Positions 25,293-32,633 of a stretch of 64,000 nucleotides of DNA are shown piece after piece. Origin of the DNA: an uncultured Ruminococcus sp. (GTDB lineage Bacteria; Bacillota; Clostridia; Oscillospirales; Ruminococcaceae); the NCBI GenBank assembly GCA_947627275.1, contig CANQVK010000012.1, forward strand, positions 1 through 64,000, written 5' to 3'. Position numbers and translations under genes: made by a program. Every line of letters starts with the position of its first letter. The stretch's first letter is position 1. Under the pieces are notes generated by a model that made no database searches, was not told the origin of the DNA, and saw nothing but the letters and a program-made list of their open reading frames with translations.

Positions 25293-25487
25293 CTAATAGC
25301 TGTCTCTTGCTTCAGGGGTGGGGAGATACGGGTAAAGTTCTTCGTACTCCTCGGAAATCGTTTCGGGAGAATTGTTTGCAGGGATAAGCCCTGTCATATC
25401 GCCCCATGAAGCCGAGGGGCAGATGTACTCCATATCGCTTGAATCAGGGTCGGGAACGGGAATGTTTTTTCTGTTTTTCTTGTTCAT
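25293..25487 (-). CDS. small hypothetical acidic protein
   Basis: A 64-residue protein with a basic start (MNKKNRKNIP) and a conserved-looking core, CPSASWGDMTGLIPANN then EEYEELYPYLP. I do not recognise the family with certainty; similar short DMTGLIP/YPYLP peptides occur in Clostridia. There is no signal peptide. The start at 25487 follows GAAAGGCGGT; a longer reading from 25616 would overlap the upstream gene and has no ribosome site of its own. It follows the solute-binding lipoprotein by 113 bases. Its stop codon lies in the target duplication of an inserted element. Confidence 0.55.
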   Translation of the reverse strand: MNKKNRKNIPVPDPDSSDMEYICPSASWGDMTGLIPANNSPETISEEYEELYPYLPTPEARDSY

Positions 25488-25599
25488 TGCAATACCGCCT
25501 TTCAAAGCTTTGCTGAGCCTTGCAGCAGGCTCTAAGGCATAGTATTTGCTGTTTTCATCTGAAAATTCGTTAGATCTCCTCGGAAACTTCCGAAGATGT

Positions 25600-27864
25600 C
25601 TATTGTTGTTCTCCAAGAAGTATTTCTACACGATCCTGAATGTAAGAAGCGCATTGTTCGGCTGTGATCTCATCGTTGATGAAACGGTTGTATTCTTCGT
25701 AAAGAATGTTTGTCACATCATAATTATTGTATTCGAGCTTTGTGCAGTTCATAACAAAGCTGCGGTATTCCTCTGCCTGTTCAGCCGTGACCGTAGAAGG
25801 ATAATCAATTTTCAGGAAAATGTCTTTTCCGTCACATAATTTTATGCTGCTCATTTCAGGTTCTGTACCTTGATGGATATTTTGGTTAATTGAAATATCA
25901 AAAGCCTTTTTGTTGACCCAGTTGAATCCGTTGCCCATTTTAGCATTGCTGCATTGACGTTCTTCGCCAAGCAGAAAAGAAACGTAAGCCCATGCGCCCT
26001 CTTTGCAGTCGCTGCTTTCCATTACGGATATGGAGTTATTTGCCAAAATAGTGCCTGTTCCGCCGTTTTCGGGGAAATTGAGTACAGACGCAGTATCGAA
26101 AGTCAGCCCTTTTCTGCCTTCTTTTGCTATAAGTCTTCTGATCCCGGCATCTCCTATTCCTTCTGAGCACAGCATGGCTGTATGATCTTTGAGTGAAACC
26201 GAAAGCTGTTTCTGATAAAGAAGATCGGCGTTTTCCTCATCGCTGTTCGGCTCGGGAATGTGAGAATCTTTCGTTTCCTTGCAGAACTCAAGAAATTTCA
26301 CAAATTCAGGAGTTCCGAATTTGCAGGTATTACTTTCCGTGTCTATCCACGCATAAAGATTCTGCATACATAACAGGTTATATGCGTCCTCCCACTCATC
26401 ACCGAAAAGGTACATTCCCTCGGGACGTTCTTCGTAAAAACGATAGAGGTCGTCATATGTCCAGTCGGTATATTCTTTACTTATGTAATCGCTGTTTGCA
26501 ATAAGGGTTATAATGGAGAAGAATTCGGGCAGGGCGTAAATATGTCCGTCCATATCAAAGGCTTCAAGAACGTTCGGCATAAGCTCCTCACGCTCCAGAC
26601 CGCCGTATTCCTCCATAAGCTCGTTCATATCCGCCAATGCGCCGAGGTTTACAAGCTTGCGTATAAGATCGCCGTCAGAGTATTCGATAACATCGGGAGC
26701 TTTATCGGTGAGGACTGCTTTTGTAAGATCGTCGGGACTTTTAAGCGAGATATTCAGCTTGCAGAGATATTTGTCGTTATATTTGTTGAACTCCGTTATT
26801 TTTTCTCCTCCGTCTCCTCCGCTTATGTACCATATATCAACAATTTCCCTGTTCTCCGTATAGTCGTCGGGGCGGCGGGTATACAGCAGCAGTGAGTTTG
26901 ACGAATTGCCTGCCGTGAGAAATATTCCGTCACCGCATGGCGTAAAACAGGAAATATCAGAGTCCTTTACAAGTGATTCGGTAAAATCAAATACAAGAAT
27001 AAGCTCTCCGCTTTCCGTAAGACCGTAAATACCGTCATTTCGCTTAAAATACGCCTTAAAACCGCCGTTTCCGGGCATAGCTCCGATGTCGAGGCTGAGC
27101 ATTTCATCATACTCTCCAAGCAGTTCATTCGGAAGATCCAGCGTTTCACCGTCCATATAACCGAATCCGTGGAATTCCGATGCTATCACTTTTCCGTCAC
27201 TGTTACAGCCAAGGTCAATTAACTGCATTTCATAGTGCTGTGAATCGAGCAGCGAACCGTCCGTACCGATAACTGCAAGACCGTTTCCGTAGGAGAGAAG
27301 AAGTTTTCCCTCACCGTAGGGGCAGAGATCGCCGAGCTGAGAGCCGCTTTTTTCAAACTCCTTATCCAGTCCGACGATCTCATGTTCCGATACTATCTTT
27401 CCCGAACTGTCGTAATTGGTGAGCATAAAGCCGAGACTGCCGTTTTCGAGGAAGTCCTCATAGTTTTCGATGTCTCCCGATTCGTTCCTTTCAAATTCAA
27501 AATCCGTGACAGCCGAGATAACGCAGAAGCTGCCGTCCTCGTTCACATTTACAGAGAATCCCGTATTGATGGAATCGCAGAGCGCAGTATCGCTTACAAT
27601 GTTGAATCCGCTGTCCAGAACGGCAAGCCGCAGTTCGTCTTTATCGCTTTCGTAAAAATAGTAGTATCCGTCTCCGCACGGCGTTATTTTTATCGGCGTA
27701 TCAACTTGGTTTTCGAGCGTTATTTTTCTTTCCTTGTAAAGCGTCTGCCTGACTTCGACAGTTTCGGAAACAGGCTCGGCTGTGCTTGAGCTGCTGTTTT
27801 CAGCCGAACATGAAACAGATGTCAGCATGGCAAGCGTGATCATAAGTAATTTAAATTTTTTCAT
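25600..27864 (-). CDS. two-domain extracellular solute-binding lipoprotein
   Basis: A 754-residue lipoprotein: TSVSC gives the lipidated Cys at residue 19. The first about 330 residues are repeated beta strands with GDGYYYFYESDKDELRLAVLD-like units, suggestive of a propeller. From about 340 (EIVDIWYISGGDGGEKITEFNK) the protein reads as a family 1 ABC-type solute-binding domain: DVIEY, GHIYALPEFF, WTYDDLYRFYEER, ENGGTGTILANNSISVMESSDCKEGAWAYVSFL. That domain usually delivers oligosaccharides to an importer. No permease genes lie next to it, so it may act as an orphan receptor or sensor. GGAGAAACTGCC precedes the ATG. Confidence 0.8.
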   Translation of the reverse strand: MKKFKLLMITLAMLTSVSCSAENSSSSTAEPVSETVEVRQTLYKERKITLENQVDTPIKITPCGDGYYYFYESDKDELRLAVLDSGFNIVSDTALCDSINTGFSVNVNEDGSFCVISAVTDFEFERNESGDIENYEDFLENGSLGFMLTNYDSSGKIVSEHEIVGLDKEFEKSGSQLGDLCPYGEGKLLLSYGNGLAVIGTDGSLLDSQHYEMQLIDLGCNSDGKVIASEFHGFGYMDGETLDLPNELLGEYDEMLSLDIGAMPGNGGFKAYFKRNDGIYGLTESGELILVFDFTESLVKDSDISCFTPCGDGIFLTAGNSSNSLLLYTRRPDDYTENREIVDIWYISGGDGGEKITEFNKYNDKYLCKLNISLKSPDDLTKAVLTDKAPDVIEYSDGDLIRKLVNLGALADMNELMEEYGGLEREELMPNVLEAFDMDGHIYALPEFFSIITLIANSDYISKEYTDWTYDDLYRFYEERPEGMYLFGDEWEDAYNLLCMQNLYAWIDTESNTCKFGTPEFVKFLEFCKETKDSHIPEPNSDEENADLLYQKQLSVSLKDHTAMLCSEGIGDAGIRRLIAKEGRKGLTFDTASVLNFPENGGTGTILANNSISVMESSDCKEGAWAYVSFLLGEERQCSNAKMGNGFNWVNKKAFDISINQNIHQGTEPEMSSIKLCDGKDIFLKIDYPSTVTAEQAEEYRSFVMNCTKLEYNNYDVTNILYEEYNRFINDEITAEQCASYIQDRVEILLGEQQ

Positions 27865-27923
27865 GGCAGTTTCTCCTTTTTCTTTATGATTCCTTAGTGT
27901 TCGTTTGCAAATATCGCAGGCTC

Positions 27924-28083
27924 TATACTAAACGCTATAGCCAATCACGCATATCTGACAGCATATTTTACACATAGCATCGTTGTCGTCCTTGCCATAC
28001 GACAGTATGCCTGCGTCCTCCGCCTTGCTATGTGCAAAATCTGCTTGTCGTTTATTGCGCGTTTTGCTATAGCGTTTAGTATA
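27924..28083. mobile_element. 160-bp palindromic MITE, IS630/Tc1-like ends
   Basis: TATACTAAACGCTATAG and CTATAGCGTTTAGTATA are perfect inverted ends, with a TA at the outermost position on each side as left by IS630/mariner transposases. Inner arms also pair imperfectly (ACATAGCA with TGCTATGT). Its centre (TTGCCATACGACAGTATGC) resembles the centre of the element at 35292-35450. Confidence 0.85.
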
Positions 28084-28091
28084 AAAACCTC

Positions 28092-28201
28092 TTATGAAAA
28101 AATCAGCTATGCACGACACTTGCTGCGTTAACTCCTCTCGTAGTGCGGCAGCAGCCTTCGAGGGCTTTCTTTGCAACTGACGCACCTATCTGATTTTTTC
28201 T
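28092..28201. repeat. third palindromic repeat, ends GAAAAAATCAG
   Basis: GAAAAAATCAG (from 28094) and CTGATTTTTTC (to about 28199) enclose arms TGCACGACACTTGCTGCG and TTGCAACTGACGCA that pair partly. Its size and build resemble a MITE. It directly follows the element at 27924-28083. Confidence 0.55.
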
Positions 28202-28419
28202 TAACCAAACATGTTTTTAGAGTTCGCCTTAATGTCTATATATAAGTGATTTAAAACCGCAAAAAAGACGAAATAATTTTTTGAATTTCAAAATTTTGTA
28301 GGATGTTACAAAAACGACGTGAAGATTTGTGCTTGTTTTACAAAGTTAAATTTGCCTCTAATGCAAAATATACAATACTCTAAGCTTCAAGGAACCGTCC
28401 CGAACAAATCAAAAAACGC

Positions 28420-28448
28420 TTGACAAGACGCGATAAAAGTGATATAAT
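28420..28448 (+). promoter_or_regulatory. rnpB promoter
   Basis: Perfect consensus TTGACA (28420-28425), 17 bp, TATAAT (28443-28448), with transcription expected to start near 28456. Confidence 0.9.
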
Positions 28449-28455
28449 ACATAAA

Positions 28456-28800
28456 TGAGCAGACTATGCGGCAGCGTGAACGAAATAGTTTATGAGGAAA
28501 GTCCGGGCATCACAGAGCAGGGTAGCTGCTAACGGCAGCCGAGGGCGACCTTAGGGCAAGTGCAACAGAAATAAACTGCCTGAGAAATCAGGTAATGGTG
28601 GAAAGGCGAGGTAAGAGCTCACCGGGGTGCGGGAGACCGTACCGCCATGTAAACCCTATCCGATGCAACGTCTATTGGTGCTGTGTATCTCAACGCCGGC
28701 TCGGCGGATGCACAGTAATGACGGCTTGAGCTTATCGGCGACGATAAGAGTAGATAAATTGCCGCACACGACAGAACCCGGCTTATCGGTCTGGTCATTT
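28456..28800 (+). ncRNA. rnpB: RNase P RNA
   Basis: Catalytic RNA that matures the 5' ends of tRNAs. The universal core is present: GAGGAAAGTCCGGGC (from about 28494), followed by a GGGCGACC region and, near the 3' end, ACAGAACCCGGCTTATCGG. The 5' segment GCAGAC pairs with GTCTGG at the 3' end (P1), and TGCGGCA pairs with TTGCCGCA (P2). Length is about 345 nt. It has a consensus promoter upstream and a terminator downstream. Exact ends are estimates from promoter spacing and helix P1. Confidence 0.95.
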
Positions 28801-28804
28801 AAGA

Positions 28805-28830
28805 GGGAGAACTTTGGTTCTCCTTTTTTT
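28805..28830 (+). terminator. rnpB terminator
   Basis: GGAGAAC and GTTCTCC with a short loop, then TTTTTTT. Confidence 0.9.
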
Positions 28831-28835
28831 GCATT

Positions 28836-29036
28836 AGACCTCCTCGAAAACCACTATCCACAACTTAAGTTGTAGATAGTACCTCGAAAACTGAAAAACG
28901 CTGTCTGACTTGTCTTTTTTGTGCTGTGCTTTGTTGGCTTTCCTTGAAATACATACAGTATTCCTGCGGAAACCCGACTTTGCACATCAAAAAAAATCCT
29001 TCGCCATACAGCGCTTCCCAGTTCCCGAGGAGGTCT
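28836..29036. mobile_element. palindromic MITE (ends AGACCTCCTCG) carrying a nested insertion
   Basis: AGACCTCCTCGAAAACTG at the left and CAGTTCCCGAGGAGGTCT at the right are imperfect inverted ends; AACGCTGT and ACAGCGCT pair further in. The left arm is interrupted by the 30-bp element at 28852-28881 and its target duplication. Partial copies lie at about 24752-24810 and 18266-18307. Confidence 0.7.
28852..28881. mobile_element. 30-bp minimal copy of the 10-bp-TSD family
   Basis: CACTATCCACAACTTAAG continues directly into TTGTAGATAGTA, that is, the two ends joined with no interior. The decamer CCTCGAAAAC is repeated exactly at both sides (28842-28851 and 28882-28891). It is either an internally deleted copy or an extreme miniature element. 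Confidence 0.88.
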
Positions 29037-29184
29037 ATTGTACCTATTGTTAAAATTCACATAACGGCATATATTGCTTTGTATAATTTCACGATTTTAC
29101 AAAAAATTCATATTTTCTATTTACAAATTGTTTATTTTGTGATATGATATACAATAGGTGAAGCAAAAAAATATTTGAAAGCTC

Positions 29185-29213
29185 TTTACTTTTTCACATT
29201 AATGTGATAAAAT
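29185..29213 (+). promoter_or_regulatory. yerC promoter with overlapping operator
   Basis: TTTACT (29185-29190) and TAAAAT (29208-29213), spacing 17. The whole end of the spacer (29194-29207) is the perfect palindrome TCACATTAATGTGA, so a protein bound there would block the polymerase. It may be the site of YerC itself or of a CRP/FNR-type regulator. Confidence 0.7.
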
Positions 29214-29258
29214 GGTAATATGGAATTTTTGCCGTTCGGCAGATGGGAGCTATACTAA

Positions 29259-29558
29259 ATGAACGAAAAGATAAGATCCGAAAATATGGATAAGCTTTTT
29301 GAAGCTATCCTTACGCTTGAAACTGTTGACGACTGCTACAAGTTTTTTGTTGACCTCTGTACGACTATAGAATTAAAATCCTTCGCTCAGCGTTTCCACG
29401 TTGCAAGGCTTCTTGACGAACATCGTGTGTACAACAGCATCGTTTCGGAAACCGGTGCAAGTACGGCTACAATAAGCCGTGTAAACCGTTCCTTACAGGA
29501 CGGCAGCGACGGATATAATATAGTTTTCGACAGACTAAAAGAAAAAGGACTTTTATAA
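29259..29558 (+). CDS. yerC: YerC/YecD family TrpR-related regulator
   Basis: A 99-residue DNA-binding protein of the TrpR/YerC/YecD family, with the typical ELKSFAQRFHVARLLDEHRVYNSIVSETGASTATISRVNRSL stretch (about residues 37-77), where GASTATISRVNRSL is the recognition helix. The role and ligand in Firmicutes are not well known. The start ATG 29259 has only a weak upstream site (GGGAG). A palindrome lies in its promoter, which fits autoregulation. The stop TAA is part of a 10-bp target duplication made by the element inserted at 29560. Confidence 0.85.
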   Translation: MNEKIRSENMDKLFEAILTLETVDDCYKFFVDLCTTIELKSFAQRFHVARLLDEHRVYNSIVSETGASTATISRVNRSLQDGSDGYNIVFDRLKEKGLL

Positions 29559-29559
29559 T

Positions 29560-29790
29560 CACTATCCGCAACTTAAGAAGATTTTGCTGCCCTTTACTTT
29601 CTGTTAAAGAGATAACTCTTAGAACCCAATATCGTAAATTTTCCTGTATAAAGCTATGTAAACTTAGATTTACAAGTAAATAAGGCGGCTTTATACAGGT
29701 AAATTTACGACAACAGAGATTCCAAAGGGGTCACCCCTTTGGCAGGGGGTGCAGGGGGACAGAGTCCCCCTGCTTAAGTTGTAGGCAGTG
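29560..29790. mobile_element. MITE, 10-bp-TSD family, 231-bp variant with perfect TSD
   Basis: Ends CACTATCCGCAACTTAAG and CTTAAGTTGTAGGCAGTG. The decamer CTTTTATAAT is repeated exactly at 29550-29559 and 29791-29800. Inside lie CGTAAATTTTCCTGTATAAAGC paired with GCTTTATACAGGTAAATTTACG, plus the CCAAAGGGG and GGGGGAC hairpins shared with 21639-21866 and 49669-49895. Confidence 0.93.
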
Positions 29791-29842
29791 CTTTTATAAT
29801 TCAAAAATAAATGGACGTTTTTCGCCCGGAAAGGAATTATTT

Positions 29843-32587
29843 ATGAAGAAATCAAAGCTGTTAAGCAGGTCTGCGGCTGTTGTTTCGGCTGCCGCTGTGC
29901 TTATGTCGTGCGTTCCGAGCTTATCGAACGCCGCCGTAATTACACCTGACAAGCCGAATAATTACCAGAATTTCGCCGAAGCGCTTCAGCTCGGACTGTG
30001 CTTTTACGACGCTAATAAGTGCGGCGATGAGGTTGCGGAGGACGGTTACTATTCATGGCGTGCGGATTGTCATGTCAAGGACGCCGAGATTCCGCTGAAA
30101 ACCATGGATCCCATGCCCACCGTCAACAAAGGCGACGGCGGTGAGGATGACGGCAAGGACGACGGTCTCGGCTCATATGAGGGAGAGGGCGACGGAGGCT
30201 CGAGCGCGGCGGAGGGTCTTTACGAGGGCGTGAACATGACGGCGGAGTTTATCGAGGAGAACCGCAAATACCTTGACCCCGACGGCAACGGTACTCTCGA
30301 TCTTACCGGCGGCTGGCACGACGCAGGCGACCATGTAAAATTCGGTCTCCCCGGAAGCTATTCCGCTTCAACTCTTGGCTGGGGATATTATGAGTTCCCT
30401 GAGTCCTACAAGGAGCTTGGTCTTGACAAGCATGTGGAGGACGAACTGCGCTGGATCAACGACTACTTCATGAAAGCCACTTTCATGGACGACGACGGAA
30501 AAGTCATCGCTTACTGCTACCAAGTAGGCGAAGGAAACAACGACCACAACTACTGGTGTCCTCCAGAATTGCAGGTGGACGGCACATACGTTGCATCCTC
30601 CTCATGCGGAGTAAAGCGTCCTGCCTACTTCGCCACAAGGGAAATGCCCGCCTCCGACCAGTGCGCCGGAGCGGCGGCGTCGCTGGCGGTAAACTACCTC
30701 AACTTCAAGGAAAGCGATCCCGAATATGCTGAGAAATGCCTGAAATACGCCCTTGCTCTTTACGAGTTTGCCGTTGAGACACACACCGAGGAATGGACGC
30801 CCGGCACAACGCCTACAGCAACAAGTCTCGGATATGACGGCGGCTTCTACACCTCCAGCTACGACTACGACGAGCTTGCATGGGCGGCTGTATGGCTGTA
30901 CTACTGCACCGACAATTACGACTATATCAACGACATCATTGCTGTTGACGAGAATACCACCAACGACAAGGGCGCGCATCCCTATGTCGGCTATCTGAAA
31001 CGTATCATGACCGATACCGGCAACTGCTGGCAGAACATCTGGGTCCACTGCTGGGACACTGTATGGGGCGGAGTTTTCGCAAAGCTTGCTCCTGTCACAA
31101 ACACGGCGCGCGACTGGTACATTTTCCGTTGGAATCTCGAATTCTGGTCGGGAGTTGACGAGGGAACTGCCAAAACTGCGAACTACTATGTTCCGACATC
31201 GACCCACAAGTATTTCGGCATGGACGATCTTATCTGGAATCAGACTATCGACCCTGCCACGATCCCTGATCTGCCGGAGAACGGCGGAAACTTCATTGCA
31301 AAGTCACCGGAGGGCTATGCAGTCGTAGCAGGCTACGGAAGCGCCCGCTACAATACCGCTGCCGGCTTGCAGGCTATGGTTTACGCTAAGGAAACAGGCG
31401 ATCTCATCTTTGCAAACTGGGCTAAGGATCAGATGGAGTATATCCTCGGCGACAATCCCATGGGCTACGCCTATATGGTAGGATATGAAAGCAACTTTGC
31501 TTCCCAGCCTCACCACCGTTCCTCGCACTGTTCGCCTACACAGAGCATGGAGGATCCCATAACTCAGGTACACACCCTTTGGGGCGCGCTGGTAGGCGGT
31601 CCCGACCTGGACGATTTCCATTCGGACATCACTAAGGATTACATTTACAACGAGGTCACGGACGACTACAACGCTGCGATCTGCGGCGACCTTGCAGGTC
31701 TTTACCACTACTTCGGCGCTGAGGGCAAGGAGCTTGAGGATAAGAACTATATAATCCCCGATTTCAATATGTCCGAGAACGCTATCGGCTACGATCAGAT
31801 CGACGAAAACGGCGATCCGCTCCCTACAGGTCTTTATATTTCGGGAGGAAAATCTCAGGAGACTGATGCCGGTATTCAGATAAAGATCGTTGTTCACAAC
31901 AGAACAGTTGATCCGCCTAAATTTGAAAGCAATCTTAAAGCAAGATACTATTTCAACATCGGCGAACAGCTTGAAAAGGGCGAGGACATCAGCTTTATTG
32001 AAACTCGCGTTGACTACGATCAGGAGAAAAGCTTTACTGACGGAAAGAATCAGGCGCTTATCTCCGAGCCTGTAAAGTACGATGATAAGGGAAATTATTA
32101 CATTGAAATTTCATGGCAGAACTGCGACTTCTACGGCAGCCGTGTTTATCAGTTCGGTCTGCTCAATAAAATGAACCCCGAAACCTACGATACTGTCTGG
32201 GATTCGGCAAACGACTACAGCTACAGCGATCTTGTAAGCTTTGAGGACGACAACGATGCAGCCGCAATTACCGATAAGATCACGCTTTATGCGGACGATA
32301 AGCTTGTATGGGGCGTTGAGCCGGACGGAACTTCTGCGGAAGATACTACAAGCGGTTCCGACCAAGGTAAGCTTGTTGGCGATGCGAACTGCGACGGCAA
32401 GGTCACTATTGCAGATTCAACGGCAATTCTTCAGGCTTTGGGAAATCCCGATAAGTACGGACTTTCAAAGCAGGGAACGCTCAATGCGGACTGCTGCAAC
32501 GTCGGCGACGGTGTTATCACAAGCGATGCGCTTGCAATTCAGAAGCTCGACGCAAAAGTGATAACTAAGCTGCCTATAAGCGAATAA
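29843..32587 (+). CDS. GH9-CBM3c-dockerin cellulase
   Basis: A 914-residue secreted endoglucanase. The signal peptide ends near residue 30 (SLSNAA). The GH9 (alpha/alpha)6 barrel follows; GGWHDAGDHVKFG gives D160 and D163, QPHHRSSH lies near 553, and NEVTDDYNA gives the acid E604. An acidic, Gly-rich insertion (about residues 85-145) splits the barrel start, between YSWRADCH and the HDAGD motif. A CBM3c-like module (about 640-835) should feed the chain into the active site, as in processive GH9 endoglucanases. The dockerin (about 843-914) reads GDANCDGKVTIAD and NVGDGVITSDA, so the enzyme should join a cellulosome. GGAAAGGAATT precedes the ATG; a terminator follows. Confidence 0.93.
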   Translation: MKKSKLLSRSAAVVSAAAVLMSCVPSLSNAAVITPDKPNNYQNFAEALQLGLCFYDANKCGDEVAEDGYYSWRADCHVKDAEIPLKTMDPMPTVNKGDGGEDDGKDDGLGSYEGEGDGGSSAAEGLYEGVNMTAEFIEENRKYLDPDGNGTLDLTGGWHDAGDHVKFGLPGSYSASTLGWGYYEFPESYKELGLDKHVEDELRWINDYFMKATFMDDDGKVIAYCYQVGEGNNDHNYWCPPELQVDGTYVASSSCGVKRPAYFATREMPASDQCAGAAASLAVNYLNFKESDPEYAEKCLKYALALYEFAVETHTEEWTPGTTPTATSLGYDGGFYTSSYDYDELAWAAVWLYYCTDNYDYINDIIAVDENTTNDKGAHPYVGYLKRIMTDTGNCWQNIWVHCWDTVWGGVFAKLAPVTNTARDWYIFRWNLEFWSGVDEGTAKTANYYVPTSTHKYFGMDDLIWNQTIDPATIPDLPENGGNFIAKSPEGYAVVAGYGSARYNTAAGLQAMVYAKETGDLIFANWAKDQMEYILGDNPMGYAYMVGYESNFASQPHHRSSHCSPTQSMEDPITQVHTLWGALVGGPDLDDFHSDITKDYIYNEVTDDYNAAICGDLAGLYHYFGAEGKELEDKNYIIPDFNMSENAIGYDQIDENGDPLPTGLYISGGKSQETDAGIQIKIVVHNRTVDPPKFESNLKARYYFNIGEQLEKGEDISFIETRVDYDQEKSFTDGKNQALISEPVKYDDKGNYYIEISWQNCDFYGSRVYQFGLLNKMNPETYDTVWDSANDYSYSDLVSFEDDNDAAAITDKITLYADDKLVWGVEPDGTSAEDTTSGSDQGKLVGDANCDGKVTIADSTAILQALGNPDKYGLSKQGTLNADCCNVGDGVITSDALAIQKLDAKVITKLPISE

Positions 32588-32590
32588 GTA

Positions 32591-32625
32591 AAACAGCCGG
32601 GGAAATTTTCCCCGGCTGTTTTTAT
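32591..32625. terminator. bidirectional terminator between the cellulase and rmuC
   Basis: AAAACAGCCGGGG pairs with CCCCGGCTGTTTTT; it lies between convergent genes. A fragment of the IS630-like element end (TATACTCGCCGTTATTGTAC) follows and supplies the stop codon of rmuC. Confidence 0.9.
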
Positions 32626-32633
32626 ACTCGCCG

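Noticed and set aside
27928-28185. 85-codon open frame on the minus strand
   Set aside because: It lies wholly in palindromic element DNA, has no ribosome site and resembles no protein family.
28092-28201. tRNA or riboswitch in the gap before rnpB
   Set aside because: No tRNA cloverleaf signature was found; the region is better explained by palindromic repeats.
30602-31207. Long open frame antisense to the GH9-dockerin gene
   Set aside because: Mirror frame of a GC-rich coding region; the plus strand has catalytic motifs, signal peptide and dockerin.
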